A DNA stretch of 64,000 nucleotides from assembly GCA_013396655.1 (NCBI GenBank), contig WBMV01001117.1, positions 930,001-994,000 on the forward strand, given 5' to 3'. Numbering within the stretch: the stretch's first letter is position 1; the number at the start of each line of letters is the position of its first letter. The notes beneath the pieces were generated by a model, which saw nothing but the letters and a program-made list of their open reading frames with translations, searched no databases and had not been told where the DNA came from. Both the position numbers and the translations under genes were made by a program. Below, piece by piece: positions 35,974-47,900 of this stretch. The stretch comes from Campylorhamphus procurvoides. Lineage: Eukaryota; Chordata; Aves; Passeriformes; Dendrocolaptidae.

Positions 35974-38900
35974 GTAGGAAATATTTTCTATTACCTGAAT
36001 ATCTATAGGAACTTAGAGAGAAAAGTTTGGAAAGGAAAAAGCTTCAGTAAAATACTGAGACAATACAACACACTTCAAAGAAATGGTGCAAAGACTTTAG
36101 TTTTGATCTCAGAAATGCCCCCCAAAAAATCTAGATTAATGTTATAGAACAAGATATTTCAATCTCTTCCTAGTTCTGTAATGCACAAAAGTTCACCATG
36201 TGATTGAGATCTCAAAGGGAATTCTGGAATAAGAATAGATTTCAAAATCAGGCTGCACTCTATCGCTGAAGTTTGGACTGTTTGGAGTTACTGAGTAAAT
36301 TTGGCTCATCAAGTATATTTTCAGCTGGCGGTTCAGATAAGATGTCAGACATAAAGCTGAAGTGGGCAGAAAATGGCTTTTTAACTTGTAAAAATATCTG
36401 AGACACCATATTTTTTGTTCAAATGAATTTTAAATGTCAAAAGCAAAGTCATTTTTGTAAGTAAAATTTCAGATTAAAAAAAAACACATCAATTTGGGGC
36501 AATTACAGCATTTTTTTTTCTGTTAATGTGGTAATGTTTAATTTTTATTGTGACCTGTTTTTCAGTTGTGTATAATTAGCTTACATTTAAAATTATAATA
36601 TTCTTTAAGTAAGGAAATGGGTTTTTTGAGGTTTTTTAAATGCTGAAAATGTCCCTACTTTTCCTAAAACAAGCAAATACATTGGGGGAAAAAACTTTTT
36701 CTGGTTAGGAAAGCCCCATTATAGTACATCCTTGGCTTTTGCATATTAGAAACACAATTCAGTGGCTAAACTAGCATCAGCTTCACCTCAGACACAAGCC
36801 CTGAAAGTCAACCAGCCCCCTTGATATTCAAACTAAAGGTACCCCTGATTTCATTAGGGCAGGACTAGACCTCATCACAGACTCCTTTAGTCTTACTGCA
36901 TGAATTCTGGAAGAATCCAAAATTACCATGAAAAAGCTTCTCAGATTTCCTTTGTTTGAGACCTCCTGAGTTCACTCCAACTCAGAGTCATGTTTGCCAA
37001 ACATTTGACCTAGGATTTTTCACTTAATACCTCTGCTTGAGCTACTTCATTAGTTGGCATGGGCTTGCATGAGCTCAGGTTCCCCCTTGCTCTGCTCTTT
37101 CGTGAAAGATGAGCTGAATTTTATTAAACTATCATAATGAATGGATGGATCTATCTCAACAACCATACATTTTCCTACATGGTGGTCTCGCAACACACAA
37201 AGAAAACCTCCCATGTTCATAGATCTAGGCACAAAGGGTACATTATATCACCACTTATTGTGTATCCTTCTGCAAAGTTTGGTTTAGACCTAATGTGGTT
37301 ACACAAGTTTCAGTCCACTTAAAGTAGAAGAAAAATTAGTTTCTGCCTGCCTGCAGAAAACTTCTTGGATGCATCCTCAGGAATATATAATGAAAACCAC
37401 ATAGAAATTTTATAGTAAATCAAGGTATTCAATCTGATTTAGCACATATATTCACCTGAATGTCATTTACGTCTTCTGTGATTACTTAAGTACCATATAA
37501 ATTATGTTCCTATTTGAGATTGCTTACATTTGTGGACCCAAAACCTGGACCCCCAGTATCAAACCTGATTTTCAGGGGCACTAAGTATCCACATCCCCCC
37601 TTAGTTTCTATTTTGCCAGTGTCTCCCACCAACAGAGATAGCTTTGAGAGTGAAAAAAACCCTCGAGCAGACAGGGAACAGTTATCACTCAGCACTCCCA
37701 AGATATGATTCAGGGCTACTGTCAGCTGCCCTAGAGTTCCTCCAACAACACAAAGTACTAACTCACCACAGAAAAGGAAAAAAAAAAGGTAGAAGCAGCT
37801 GTGCTCAGTGAAATAAGGCTGTCAAGGTCCCTCTCCTAAAGTGGAGATGGCAATCAGTCCACTCCAATATTTACTTTGCTATCTGCCCATCACAACAGAC
37901 AATAATTAGATTAGCATGGGTCAGGTTTTTTTTTTTTTCTAGAGAGGTCACACAATGGTATAAGATGCTGTCTTGACAAGACAATACCAACATTTCACTT
38001 TCAAATTACAAGCATTTTCCACTACAGTTTTACCAAAATATTTCACCATCTATAATCACAGCACAGTCATGACACCACATACAAACCAAGACCCACGACA
38101 CAGGGTCATAAACTACAAAAATCAATGCATAAAATATCAGCAGTCTTACACACTCAAATCAGTGCAAAAAGAAGAAAGGGCAAATATATTTTTCAACCCA
38201 AAGGGGGGACATCAGATTTCTCAAAGTGACCAATAACCCTCTTTAGACATCAGCTTGTCAGAGCTTTCCCTACACCTACACAGGGTTTCTCAAGATTAGA
38301 GAGGATTAAGTAACTCCCTCCATAGAGGTTTTCACCAGCTTGCACATGTCAGAAGACCTCAGCAATCATATCATAAGTTGTAAATGTTGATGCTCCCAGT
38401 GCTGTACTTTTGGGAGGCAAGCTTGCTTGAGATAAATGTTGCTTGGAATACAAGCTGTTTCTCCTCTTATCAAGGAAAAATTTTGTATCCCGAGGATTCC
38501 CTCGTAAATTAGCCAAGCCCGACTGCTACACCCACTGTTTCCCTACAGCAACACAAAGAATATGGTAACACTCATTAGAGAACACCACCAGGGAAAAGTC
38601 TAATTGCTGGATTTACATTTTGTAGGCAACGTGTATTTATACTAATAATTCTATTTTGTGCTGCTTTACTAGTCAGAGAAGAAAAGAGCATATTGTATTA
38701 AGCTCCAGCCCCCAAGCACTGAAATAACACTAACAGATCTAGAGAGACGGGCTTTCATATAATTGGCATCTACCCACAGAATGCAGTTGATGATGAAGCA
38801 TATTTCCAGCAGTTCATAAGAAGGGCATGTGATTCCCTGAGGATTTTAAACCTTTAATATTCGACTATCTTTGGGAGCATCTACTCATCTCATCATTGCA

Positions 38901-41399
38901 GTAGTACTAGTCACTTCTCTGATTGAAGTGGGACTGGAAAAAGCAGCACTTTAACCTTTCCCATTGGGATCTTAAGTATTATTTCATTCAGTGGTCTCCT
39001 TCAGACTTTCACAGATCCTACAGTAAAAAAAATGTCCTGTCCACTACTCATCAAGAAAATAGCTTTAAGAAAAAATAAGAAGCTGCAGAATTCGTCACAC
39101 AACCAGAAACAGTACCAAAACAGGAAAAATTCCATAATTTCTTTTAAATATATATTTTACAATATCCTGTATTCTTGGAAAACAGAAAAACCTTTTTCCA
39201 CAGTATCCCAATGCCTGTGCTTCCACCTCCAGCTGAAGTGAGGAAGTGCTAAGCTTTTGGCAAACCTGATTTTTTTTTTTCTTGTAATGAGTTTGTAAAA
39301 AAATTGCAGCCTACAAAAGCATTCAGATTTGATTCAAGATTTCCCCAGGCTTTCATTTTACCTGAAAAGGAAATCACGCACTCTTCGTATTTTCTTTTCT
39401 TTTAATACTATAAAAGTGGGAGTGTTAGACCCATTAAATGGATGAAGGATAAGTCAAAATTTAAAGCCGGCATGAACTTTTCTAAAGATCAAAGTTGTCA
39501 GATGCAGGGGTTTGGCTTGGGACTGTCTTGACAACTACTAATAAAAGAAGTTAAAAGGAAAGAAAGGAATACTTTTCTTACTCATAATAGCTTCACATAA
39601 ACTTAAATATACATAAAAAGTAATTAAAGGCTTCTTCTATAAGGAGCTGGAAGTCATGGTGTTATGTCTCCCTTCATATATTTTTTATACAATCAAGCAA
39701 TCTGAAAAAAAAGTACTTTATAAATCTTTAAGACCTGGTTGCTTCACATTATCTCATGCAGCCATTTTACCAGAGCACTACACATCCTCCTTCTGGCCTC
39801 TTTACCTGGAAACACGTTCCAACAAATTAACACGCTGCTATTAATACTTTTTTGTTTGATGTTCTCCTCACCTTCATTTTATGTAGCGTTGCCAAACACA
39901 AAGCATCTATTTGCATGGTTCTAATTGCAAATCAGCCCATTCCCCTCTCAAACCCTCTGAAGCTTTTGCGTGGGAGAACTTGTAAATGAAAATAGATGTT
40001 GAGCTTCCCATGCATTGCAGTAGCAACACAGCACAGGAAGATGGGATGCATGCTGGAGCCTGATTGGACTTTTTATGAGCAGGACATCACCCTTAACTAC
40101 TCTTCCAACTCATCCTGAGCTGCCCAGCCATGAACTATCTGAAATCGGGCTTTTTTTTCTGAAAAAAAAGTCACAGTTGTGGATTCCATGTTGAGCCATG
40201 GATGCACAATAGGACAACTGCCAGTGAAATAGGTACACATCCCAGAGGAGTTCAGGAAACAAGGCTACATGAAATGCAGACAGCATTGGAGGAGCAAAGC
40301 CACTGCTGAGCACATGCTGTTTGCTGTCAGGCGCTGTGTGACCTTTTCACTAGGTATAAGATGGGAAGATTGTGGTACATGTACTGATTAGGTGTATGGC
40401 TCCAAAAATACCATTTTGAAAAAGAAAATCATTTGTTACAGTGTAACAGAAAATATGCTGGAACAGAAAAAAGCCAAGAATAACTCATTTTCTAACAGTC
40501 CTTATCTTACCATTTTTATTCCTCATTTAAATATTTCTTAAAACAGGCAGACACTCTGGTATAAAGAAAAGGAGTGCAAAAAATTCCATCTTTTGTTTTC
40601 AGCTTCTGCTGAAGTGATGACTGCTAACAGAACCTCCCCTGGTAGCCATCAGAGACAGTGACACACCATAAAACAAGATCGGCAGCCTTGTGGGTATTTT
40701 TTGCTGATTCTATTTGGGATGGGCTGGAGTGGCATTGGACATTTTACAACCTTATTTGATTTTGGGGCAGACAAACTTATGCAGACTTAACTATTTCCTT
40801 AATTATAAAATGGCGTGTTTCCTGGAGACTCTTTAATGTTGGCTGTCTCAGGCACCTTGCATCTAATGGGGATTACTCTTTGGTATTTGAAAAAGAGGAA
40901 AATATCAGTACTTCCTGTAGGCTGTTGTGTACACTGGGACAAGACTGGAGAAATTATTATTGCTTGGCCTCCTGAAGTGTGTGTAAGACCAGCATGCAAC
41001 GACCAGCCCTCATCCACTCATAATCCAACGCTGCTAGTCCCACACATCCAAGCTAAAACAAGAGCCATTTGCAGGGCAGTAGCAGGACCTCACTCTTAGG
41101 AAGACTTAGGAAGATAGAGACTAGCATACTGGATAAACTTCTTCCCAAGTGTATAACTCCTAACAGTGCCTCCCAACAGAGTTCTCATTTCACAGTCGGG
41201 GGTTCATACTGTAGCCCCTGCCAAGGCATGATCCCAGATGAAGTTCCATGGCTCTAATGTAACCCACTCTCAGATGTTTTTGCATGACATGAAGACTGGA
41301 TGTCTTATGCATTAAAACAGCAGTAGGTTGAGAGGTCTGCCCAAGTCCTGGGCTTGTTATTGACACCAGGCTTCAGGAATGGGACAGACACAATGTAGT

Positions 41400-42075
41400 C
41401 AGTGGCTCACACATGCCTTGAAAAAATTGTTCTTCTTATTCAACAATGTGCAGTTGCAAATCTTTGGCCCATTCTGCTGGCTGGCCGCTGACTTAATTAG
41501 GAAGACAGCCTATTGCTCTCAGCTTAGCTGATAATCAGAGGTTATCAGCCCCTAACTGGACTGCATAGATTTTTTTTGTATTTCCAAATCAAAGTGAATT
41601 ATTTTTATCAAAAAGAAAGAATTTCATCAGAGTAGGGAAATGAAAACAACTCCTTTTCAAAAGTTTTCCAGCCATCATGTCTTATTCTGCTAAAAATAAT
41701 TAAGACTGGGTGTTCATCAGTGCTAAGACCCCATTTGGCTTGTCCATAAGGAGTTCTGAATAGCTAGTCAGTATAAATACTGCATCAAAAATAAAAGTAA
41801 CAAAAGGAGGGGTTTTTTTCTTCATTTGTTATTTTTGGGGAGAAAAAACAGCCATCTGTGTTCCAAATGTGTTGCTTTTCAATGATCCACAAGCTGTTTC
41901 TATGGTTGAAAATTATTTGACTTTGCTCTTCTTTTGAATAGTTGCCTTCACCACATTAAAATACAGAGCCTCATCCTGCTGAGTGCTGTGTTATTTGTCC
42001 GGCTGCTCTGCCAGATAAGCATTGTTCAGGTCTGGAAATGATAACCTACACAAGAGGGCAGTTTAGTTTTCACTG
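41400..42075. promoter_or_regulatory. Candidate enhancer-like element: paired GATA, MEF2 and CTCF-like motifs
   Basis: GCTGATAA (41527-41534) and TTATCAGC (41542-41549) form a perfect inverted pair of GATA sites around seven bases. TTGCAAAT lies upstream near 41453, TAATTAG near 41496, and CTAAAAATAA at 41690-41699 is an exact MEF2 consensus. ACACAAGAGGGCAG at 42048-42061 fits the CTCF core at about 12 of 14 positions. The stretch has no repeats and no coding potential. Function is inferred from motif content. Confidence 0.3.
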
Positions 42076-44767
42076 CAGTAGTGGAGAAAGGAAGGAAGGG
42101 AGCAAGGAAAAGTTCACATTGCTTTGGTGAAGATTTTACCAAAAGAACAATTATATATATTTTGGGTGGTAGGTAAATTATTTTAGTTCCTATTTGCAAC
42201 CATCATGAATACAGTTTCTCACTCTCCCTGAGCTAGCTCTAAAACATCTAAAAATTAGGCATTTAAGTGCTTAAAATGGAGGTGGGGAGCAAAAAGATGA
42301 AAGCACGTATAAAAAATGTTCCTGCATGTATAAAAAAACCCCTTCAATATATACATTGCTTGTACATAAAGCATTTTATTTTGATTGAAAGCAGATTGTT
42401 CACTCCTATCCCCAATTTGAGATTGGACAGACTGCACTGTGTGCCCATTTTCACAATATAATGATCTTTATGTACACACAGATGTACATACAAAGGCATA
42501 CATATGGCATTTTTTGTAAATTTAGCACTTCTAATTGTTTTGATGTTCAGGACTATACTTACTAGATAGCTCAGCAAACATTTATTATTAAGGACACTGT
42601 GGATTAAGCAGCTATTTACTAAAGGTAGAGACGCAAATGCAAACATATTTACACAAATATCTGCAAACAATACGCATCATTCTCTTTGTCTTCAGGAACA
42701 CAGCCACATGCCAGGTCTTTTGTATATTGAATGACCAAATATACACTTTAATCAAATAGCAGTTCCATTCAGTCTGTGCTTTCCACAAGTCGTTAGACAC
42801 GCTATGTTGAAAGGAGTGACTTCGTGCACACTCAGCTCTTTCAAAGAAACATCTGTGATTTAATGGCCAGATCTAAGCCATACAGAAGTCTGAACTCTGG
42901 GAAACTTGCAGCCTGACTGACATCCACCCAGGAAACTCCTGCTATAAAGGAGTCTATAAAGATGCCATTCATACAGTCAGTCACTGGGGCCCTGGTGCAT
43001 AACAAACCTAAAAACTTTTTACTGAGGTCTGTCCTAGAGAAACTCAAACCATTCCAAGTGTAGGAGTCACCAAGCCTGCTGGAAACACAAAGCAGCACTT
43101 CCTCTGAGACAGGCAACTCATAATGAGAGCAAACATTCCGCTGTCTGAAGAAGGCAGCAGGGGACGGATGTGTGCAAGGACCAAGCTCTGTCTATTGTAT
43201 TTCCATGGTTCCCGTTACCGCAGCATTTTAGAGCCTCATGGCTTAAATACATTTCTCCCCAAGATCTCCCAATGAGGGTCGGAAGTGCTATCGTCATTTG
43301 GGACAATAATTCTCTCCACAACAGAAAACCCAGTGTAAAATCATTGGAGCCATTCAGGTCAGACTAGGAAAATATAGAAAACTTTCTGCTTTTCAAAGGT
43401 CTGCTTTCAAGTTTCTTGTTAACACCACAGATTTACATTAAATATTTGTCAAGGTTTAAGAACATTCAAATTTAATTCCAGAAACATAAACACAGAGGGA
43501 TGACGTACAGATTCTCAAATACTAAAAGACATGACAAAAACATTTCATTCTTTCCACACCATGCTGCCCTTTCACTGCTTCTAGCAAGGCTGGGAAAAAA
43601 ATATATTGCATCCAACCCTTACATCCCTCCTCATCCTTCCTTTCATCCTCCTCCTCCCCCTGATCCCACCATAGGGCTTGAGTCCTCAGCTCTGAGTTGC
43701 TGAAACTCTGCATTTACACCTGTAAATTTTGACATTTTTATGTCCCTTCCCACCAAAGCCCTTCTTCCCATCCCAAGTTATTTTCTTCCTTCCCCACACA
43801 GACCAAAAGCGTTCAGAAGCACTGAAAACTTCAAGTTTCACAGAATCTTACCAAAACTATCTAAACAATCTGAATCTGTGAAAATGGGATGGAAATCTCA
43901 CCAAAGCAGGCACGGATCCTTTGTGGCACATCCAATATTCCTACAGTATTTTAGATCAAAGATAGAAATGAGAGAAACTGTGCTTCATGTCCCACAGAGG
44001 CTGGCACACATGCCTGGCTTAATATCATCAGGGAAGCTGGTGTATCCCAATAGACCCTCACCAAGGTTCACTGGCTGGCCCTCTCTGGACATACGGAATT
44101 CTCCTAGAGACCATACCAAGGCCTCTGTACCCATTGCAATATCAGCTATCTCCTGTCCCTAGATTGCTCTCTCGGTTGTGCCAGCTCAGCTTCCTACCAG
44201 GTAATGCTGTGAACTGCATCAGAAACTGATCCAGCTGAAATATAACCCATTCTTTCACCATTTTTCCTTTTATTTTTTGCACAGTTATCTTTCAACTGAA
44301 TTGGTGCCCTGATGCATTTCACTGCACAGACACGCTGTGCTGGCACAACAGAGTGGAGAGGCACTGGGCAGAGACTGCTAAAAGCAGCTTACACAGCACA
44401 GCTGCCTAATATTTAACCATGGCCTTAAGCTCCTGACTCTGGTCCTCTGAACTGCAACCACATTGGATACAGGAAGCAGAGCAAACAGTGCAATCTCCTG
44501 CATCTCAGTCTAGGCTTTTCATCATCACTCGCTAAACAAGTTGGAAATATTTCACAGGTTTCATGGTTTGTCCACGTTCCTCATTCGATCTGCGCAAGTT
44601 TGAAATGTTGATAAAAAGTGGTGGCAACAACAACAACAAGAAGAAACCTTGCAGAAAACTTTGACTGAGATGCTGCCTAAAGCCTGAAGGATTATCAAAG
44701 AAGAGATATATGTCTTAAACCCAGGTTTAATCCACTGAAGTCTGTTGTAAAGCTTTCATCAGTCTGG
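42076..44767. other. Non-coding DNA, including the longest ATG frame of the window
   Basis: The 140-codon ATG frame at 43740-44162 has no domain, no signal peptide and a composition expected from the pyrimidine-rich DNA around it, so I do not call it a gene. Also contains a (CAA)n of about five units near 44625-44639. No LINE recognised. Confidence 0.5.
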
Positions 44768-44927
44768 GTACAGTCATACAAATATTTATTTCCAAATCCA
44801 TGCAAGCAGATACACATTTGCCTCGAGTTAGAGAGATGACAATCTGTGTACAGTCATACAAATACTTGTTTCCAAACACATACAAGCAGATACGCATTTG
44901 CCGTGAGGTATAGAGATGGGAATCCTA
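44768..44927. repeat. Two-copy tandem duplication, 80-base period
   Basis: GTACAGTCATACAAATA begins both copies, at 44768 and 44848, and AAGCAGATAC.CATTTGCC recurs at the same offset. Copies differ at roughly a dozen positions, so the duplication is older than the one at 22421. Not a family I recognise, and there is no third copy on either side. Confidence 0.9.
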
Positions 44928-47900
44928 TAATCTCTGATTTGTAGTTAAGAGAAAAGTGAGTCCAGAAGAATGTGTTGTAACCTGGTACCTCAGTAGTCTC
45001 CTAAACTTGTGTCCCAGGAAGAATTAATTGATTTTATGACCATACTTTCAAAATTTAAATCCTTCGGGAAAAGGCATGAAATATAATTTCTTACTTTTAC
45101 TTAGCTTTTGTAGTTTTGCAAAAGATTTACCATCACTTAAATACTATTTCCATTATTCTTTTATATGTAATGCCAAATGGTCCTGATTCTTGGCCTATAG
45201 TTTGCACAAGGATTACAGCAGCAAATTAATTTGCCTTAAATACTATAACAACACCATAGACCACTTTCAAGCTCACCATAAGGCTGGTATAGCACATCAA
45301 AAATACACACCACTGAGCTGCTAGGAGAAAATATAGTTTTCAATTCCCAAGCAGTATACAAGGAAATAACAAAGCTAAAATTATCTTTGCAAATGGGACT
45401 GATTCTGTGTTTCAGAAAGGCTCAGTGCAGGGCAGGCAACTACTTCTTCCCTGGTAACTGCATTCAGCTCTAGCACTCCAGTCCCATTCATCCTTTCTCT
45501 ACAGAAGGAAGACTAAAATACTGAAATTATGCTATTTCTTGTGTTCAGTCTTTTGCATCTCCTATTTCTAACTCAGTTAATTCATACTGTGTTTATGGCC
45601 CTTACATATTACTGGAAAACCAGCGAAAAACCAATATTGACTTGTGTGATGAAATATGATGCACTGTTTGAAAGGCCACTGAAGTAAAGACGGTGGTTTC
45701 TAGCAAGTTACAGGTTAAGGGCAAGCAGTGCCCTTCCTTCATAGGAGTGATGAGAAAACTGATAAGGACAGACTGGTCATTTGGAGCCATCAGTCCTACA
45801 AGTCATCCACTGAAATGTTGGGGAGACACTATTAAAAGGAGACTCAAAAGAAGCAGTTTTTCTGCTGGTGAATAAGCACACAGGTTTGCCAGATCTCTCT
45901 GCTTTGGGCCCCTCTGTGCATCCATACACGACAGCATCCACTTATTTCCCTGAGAGATCTGACGCTGCTGCCAACTTAGGCATCCAAGATAAAACAAGAT
46001 AATCTCAGGAACACAATTAGGGTCATAAAACCTTTTCCCACTTTCAGTTCATTGCTAATTCGTCAACAACCCCTTGGTACCAAAACACAGTTAATCTCCT
46101 TCCAAGTAATTCGTACTTTTATTTGATGATCTATGCTGGCAGCACATCCTTTCTATGAAATCACAAGGAACTAAATGCTGAATGATAGTTCAAGTGCTAA
46201 TAATGCCACCTTGGATCTTCCTTCTCTCTGATCAGCAAAGGAGTCTCCAGAGTTCAGTGAATCCCTAAAGAGTTGTAGTACTAATTTTACAGCAACAACT
46301 GTACCTGGGTTTTAAGAGCAGGCAGATGTCTTTGTCTCTCAGTAGCCTTCAGTGATGAGACATCACTGGAGTTAAAAAAAAAAAGTGATTGTGCAGGAAA
46401 CCTAAGTGTAACTCATTTTCATTGCCATTTCCAAAAGGAAAAGGAAATTTTCTTATTCTTTACTGAATGACAAAGCTCAGCCCTTGTTTTCAGTGCTGGT
46501 GCTCCCTGAACTGGGATTCAGTTGTCTGAAATAGCAGAAGTAGTTTGAGGGAGAAGCTCCCTGTTTAAAAGTAAAATTCCTTCAAGAATAAGTAGAAATT
46601 GCAAGCAAAATATATCAGAACAAGAAGGCCTGTGTTTTTTCCTTTGGTGTAATCTGGGAATGCTCCTTTTAGAAGATTTCTATCTTTGGTAGTGGAAACA
46701 ATATTCATTACGTATGGTAACAAATGTTTCAGAAATCAATTTGCTCTCCAGAAAGGACCCTCAATCACCATAAAACCAAACGTGAAGTGTTCCCCTAAAA
46801 TGCAAAGGGCTTATTTCCTTAACCTGTGAAATTTAACAGGGAAGAGTTTGACTGGGGTAGCAAGCAGTTTCCATTCTCTTTAGCTGGATAAAAGCCACTT
46901 CCTTTCAGCAAATGTCAAGGTGTGAAGGCCTAAGGTTTCACCATAAAATGCCCAAATCACATCAGACCTTCTAACCCCAGCTATGCTGCATGCTTCCTTG
47001 CTATCCAAATCTCACCTCTTATCCCTTCTCATTGCCTATTGCACCTGGTGTCACCAGGGGGGCATTTCTTAGGAGACATTAGAAGGCAAGGACGCTTTAA
47101 CACTCTGTTTGGCTCCATCCACTCACTATAGCACCACTGCCTAAGGTTACTGGAAAACTGACCACATCCACTCAGCACCTCTTTCAGGCAGCTGCATATA
47201 CCCACCCTCGCCCATAGAAACAGCCTCCTACAGCAGGCACCAGTCACTGTCCTGCTGTGAGTGTGTAACACAAGCAAGACCAGCACAGTTTGCACTGTAA
47301 CAGCCACACAAAGTCATCCAAATGTAGTGCTTTAGTCTTTCCTTTCCTCAAAAATCAGATGCCAGCATGACTCCCTGAGTGTGGAGTTTGTCAAAGCAGC
47401 TTCTCTTATGGACAGTCAGCACAGACAGCTATGAAGCACCAGTTTCTCAGGCTGTAGAAAAAGCAGTATATACCAGAAACCTGTTAAGCCATTACAGTAA
47501 AAACCAGTGATGTGTAAAGATGATCCAAAGAATATTTTACTGTTTAACTCATCTTGTCATAAACCTGCAGTAGGACATAACTCATAAAACAGAAATTTCC
47601 CAGATTCCATATGCACTCAAGATAATTTAAAAAGCCCTAATGCACAGGACATCCATTTCAGCACAGGAGAGCATTTCTGTTTAAAGTACCTAAGGCAGGG
47701 AGTAAAGATGGGGCAGTGGGGACTGTGTGAAAGAATGCCAGTCCTGAAAGTAAAGGCTCTTAGTAGTCTTTCCTGCCTGGGATTGATGGTGACATAGAGT
47801 AAATAACACCCACTGCATGTTCAAAGCTTCTGGGTCAAAATCTCAGCCAACATAAATCATCTATGCTTTTTCTCTGTCCGACTGATTTTACGAGGGAAGC

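Larger units (their letters stand above)
33943..41399. other. LINE-free non-coding DNA with exon-like signals
   Basis: No repeat family is recognisable over this 7.5 kb. Exon-like segments at 34632-34699 and 35896-35973 are listed separately. Another donor-like AAAG/GTAAGC lies at 34543, preceded by a reasonable acceptor at about 34509. A 13-base T run is at 37926-37938. Other open frames lack domain signatures. Confidence 0.5.

Noticed and set aside
43740..44162. 140-codon ATG frame, the longest in the window
   Set aside because: No domain, signal peptide or composition beyond that of the pyrimidine-rich DNA it lies in. A frame of this length is expected somewhere in 64 kb.
47029..47307. 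Minus-strand 92-codon frame with a hydrophobic start and nine cysteines, looking like a small secreted protein
   Set aside because: The frame opens with GTG, not ATG, and a same-frame stop lies just upstream, so a eukaryotic gene cannot start there. It would need splicing that I cannot support.
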